Shown: positions 4,972 through 5,109 of the stretch, piece by piece
Layout of the letters: each line of letters starts with the position of its first letter
How positions within the stretch are numbered: the stretch's first letter is position 1
DNA from: DATJBC01 sp035515515
Lineage (GTDB): Bacteria; Actinomycetota; Acidimicrobiia; Acidimicrobiales; UBA8190
Direction: 5' to 3'
NCBI GenBank assembly: GCA_035515515.1
Contig: DATJBC010000211.1
Location: 1 to 5,109 of the forward strand
Length of the DNA stretch: 5,109 nt
The notes under the pieces: generated by a model
The model's input: the letters and a program-made list of their open reading frames with translations, nothing else
The model's database searches: none
What the model was told of the DNA's origin: nothing
Program-made: the position numbers and the translations under genes

Positions 4972-5109
4972 ATGCCGAAGTCAGGACCACGCGAAGGCGT
5001 CGAAGGTGTCGTCGAAGACCTGAAGGGCAAGGCCAAGGAGGTCGTGGGCGAGTTGCGAGACGACCCTCGTCTGCGCCGTGAGGGCGAGGCCCAGCAGGAG
5101 AAGGCGCGC
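4972..5109 (+). CDS. CsbD-family stress response protein (3' end outside window)
   Basis: The first 46 codons are present and the frame is open to the window edge. The peptide reads MPKSGPREGVEGVVEDLKGK, then AKEVVGELRDDPRLRREGEA, matching the CsbD pattern of a charged helix (G.(V/L)...KGK.KE..G.L), a short turn (DDP.L..EG) and a second similar helix (QQEKAR...). CsbD proteins are small (about 60-70 aa), hydrophilic, cytoplasmic and abundant under general stress; their biochemical role is not known. ATG 4972 is preceded by AGGAG (4958-4962) at 9-nt spacing, and a SigB-like promoter lies further upstream. About 15-25 residues are probably missing beyond the window. Confidence 0.85.
   Translation, partial: MPKSGPREGVEGVVEDLKGKAKEVVGELRDDPRLRREGEAQQEKAR

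Noticed and set aside
4683..5081. Plus-strand ORF starting VNAAEQPVEERLG and running through the start of csbD
   Set aside because: After the first dozen residues it becomes Arg-rich shadow sequence, and it overlaps the CsbD start in another frame. Only its beginning might belong to a broken gene.

Overview
The window is very GC-rich, uses GTG and TTG starts readily, and carries protein types common in high-GC Actinomycetota. The secreted repeat protein with its 'SCPTASFCAAVD' blades makes me think of Acidimicrobiia or a related deep actinobacterial lineage; that placement is inference from protein style, not from a marker gene.

Layout, left to right. (1) Bases 1-113 are the Thr/Ala/Pro-rich C-terminal tail of a plus-strand protein whose body lies outside the window. 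(2) Converging on it is a minus-strand FAD/NAD(P)-dependent oxidoreductase of the sulfide:quinone oxidoreductase / flavocytochrome c sulfide dehydrogenase type (139-1296). (3) Divergent from that, across 129 bp, is a plus-strand zinc-dependent medium-chain alcohol/polyol dehydrogenase (1426-2439) with both zinc sites and the Rossmann motif intact. (4) A 333-bp gene-free stretch leads to (5) an exported 433-aa protein (2773-4074) made of a signal segment, seven ~40-residue repeats each with a Cys-x5-Cys pair (probably a seven-bladed beta-propeller), and a C-terminal putative Ig (He_PIG-type) domain. (6) Facing it is a small basic minus-strand protein with a Rho_N/SAP-like C-terminal motif (4258-4551), whose 5' end may contain a one-base frameshift. 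(7) Bases 4552-4857 are ambiguous: a possible small minus-strand ORF and a plus-strand 3' gene fragment, both with coding-like base composition and no clear start. (8) The window ends inside a CsbD-family stress protein (4972 onward) with a good ribosome binding site and an apparent SigB-type promoter.

The genes do not form one obvious pathway. The two oxidoreductases share a divergent promoter region and may be co-regulated. The small basic protein and the CsbD protein are of kinds often tied to general stress or stationary phase. I see no RNA gene, CRISPR array, transposase or integrase. The most notable items are the Cys-paired propeller, the sulfide-oxidoreductase-like cysteine pair, the SigB-like promoter and the candidate frameshift.
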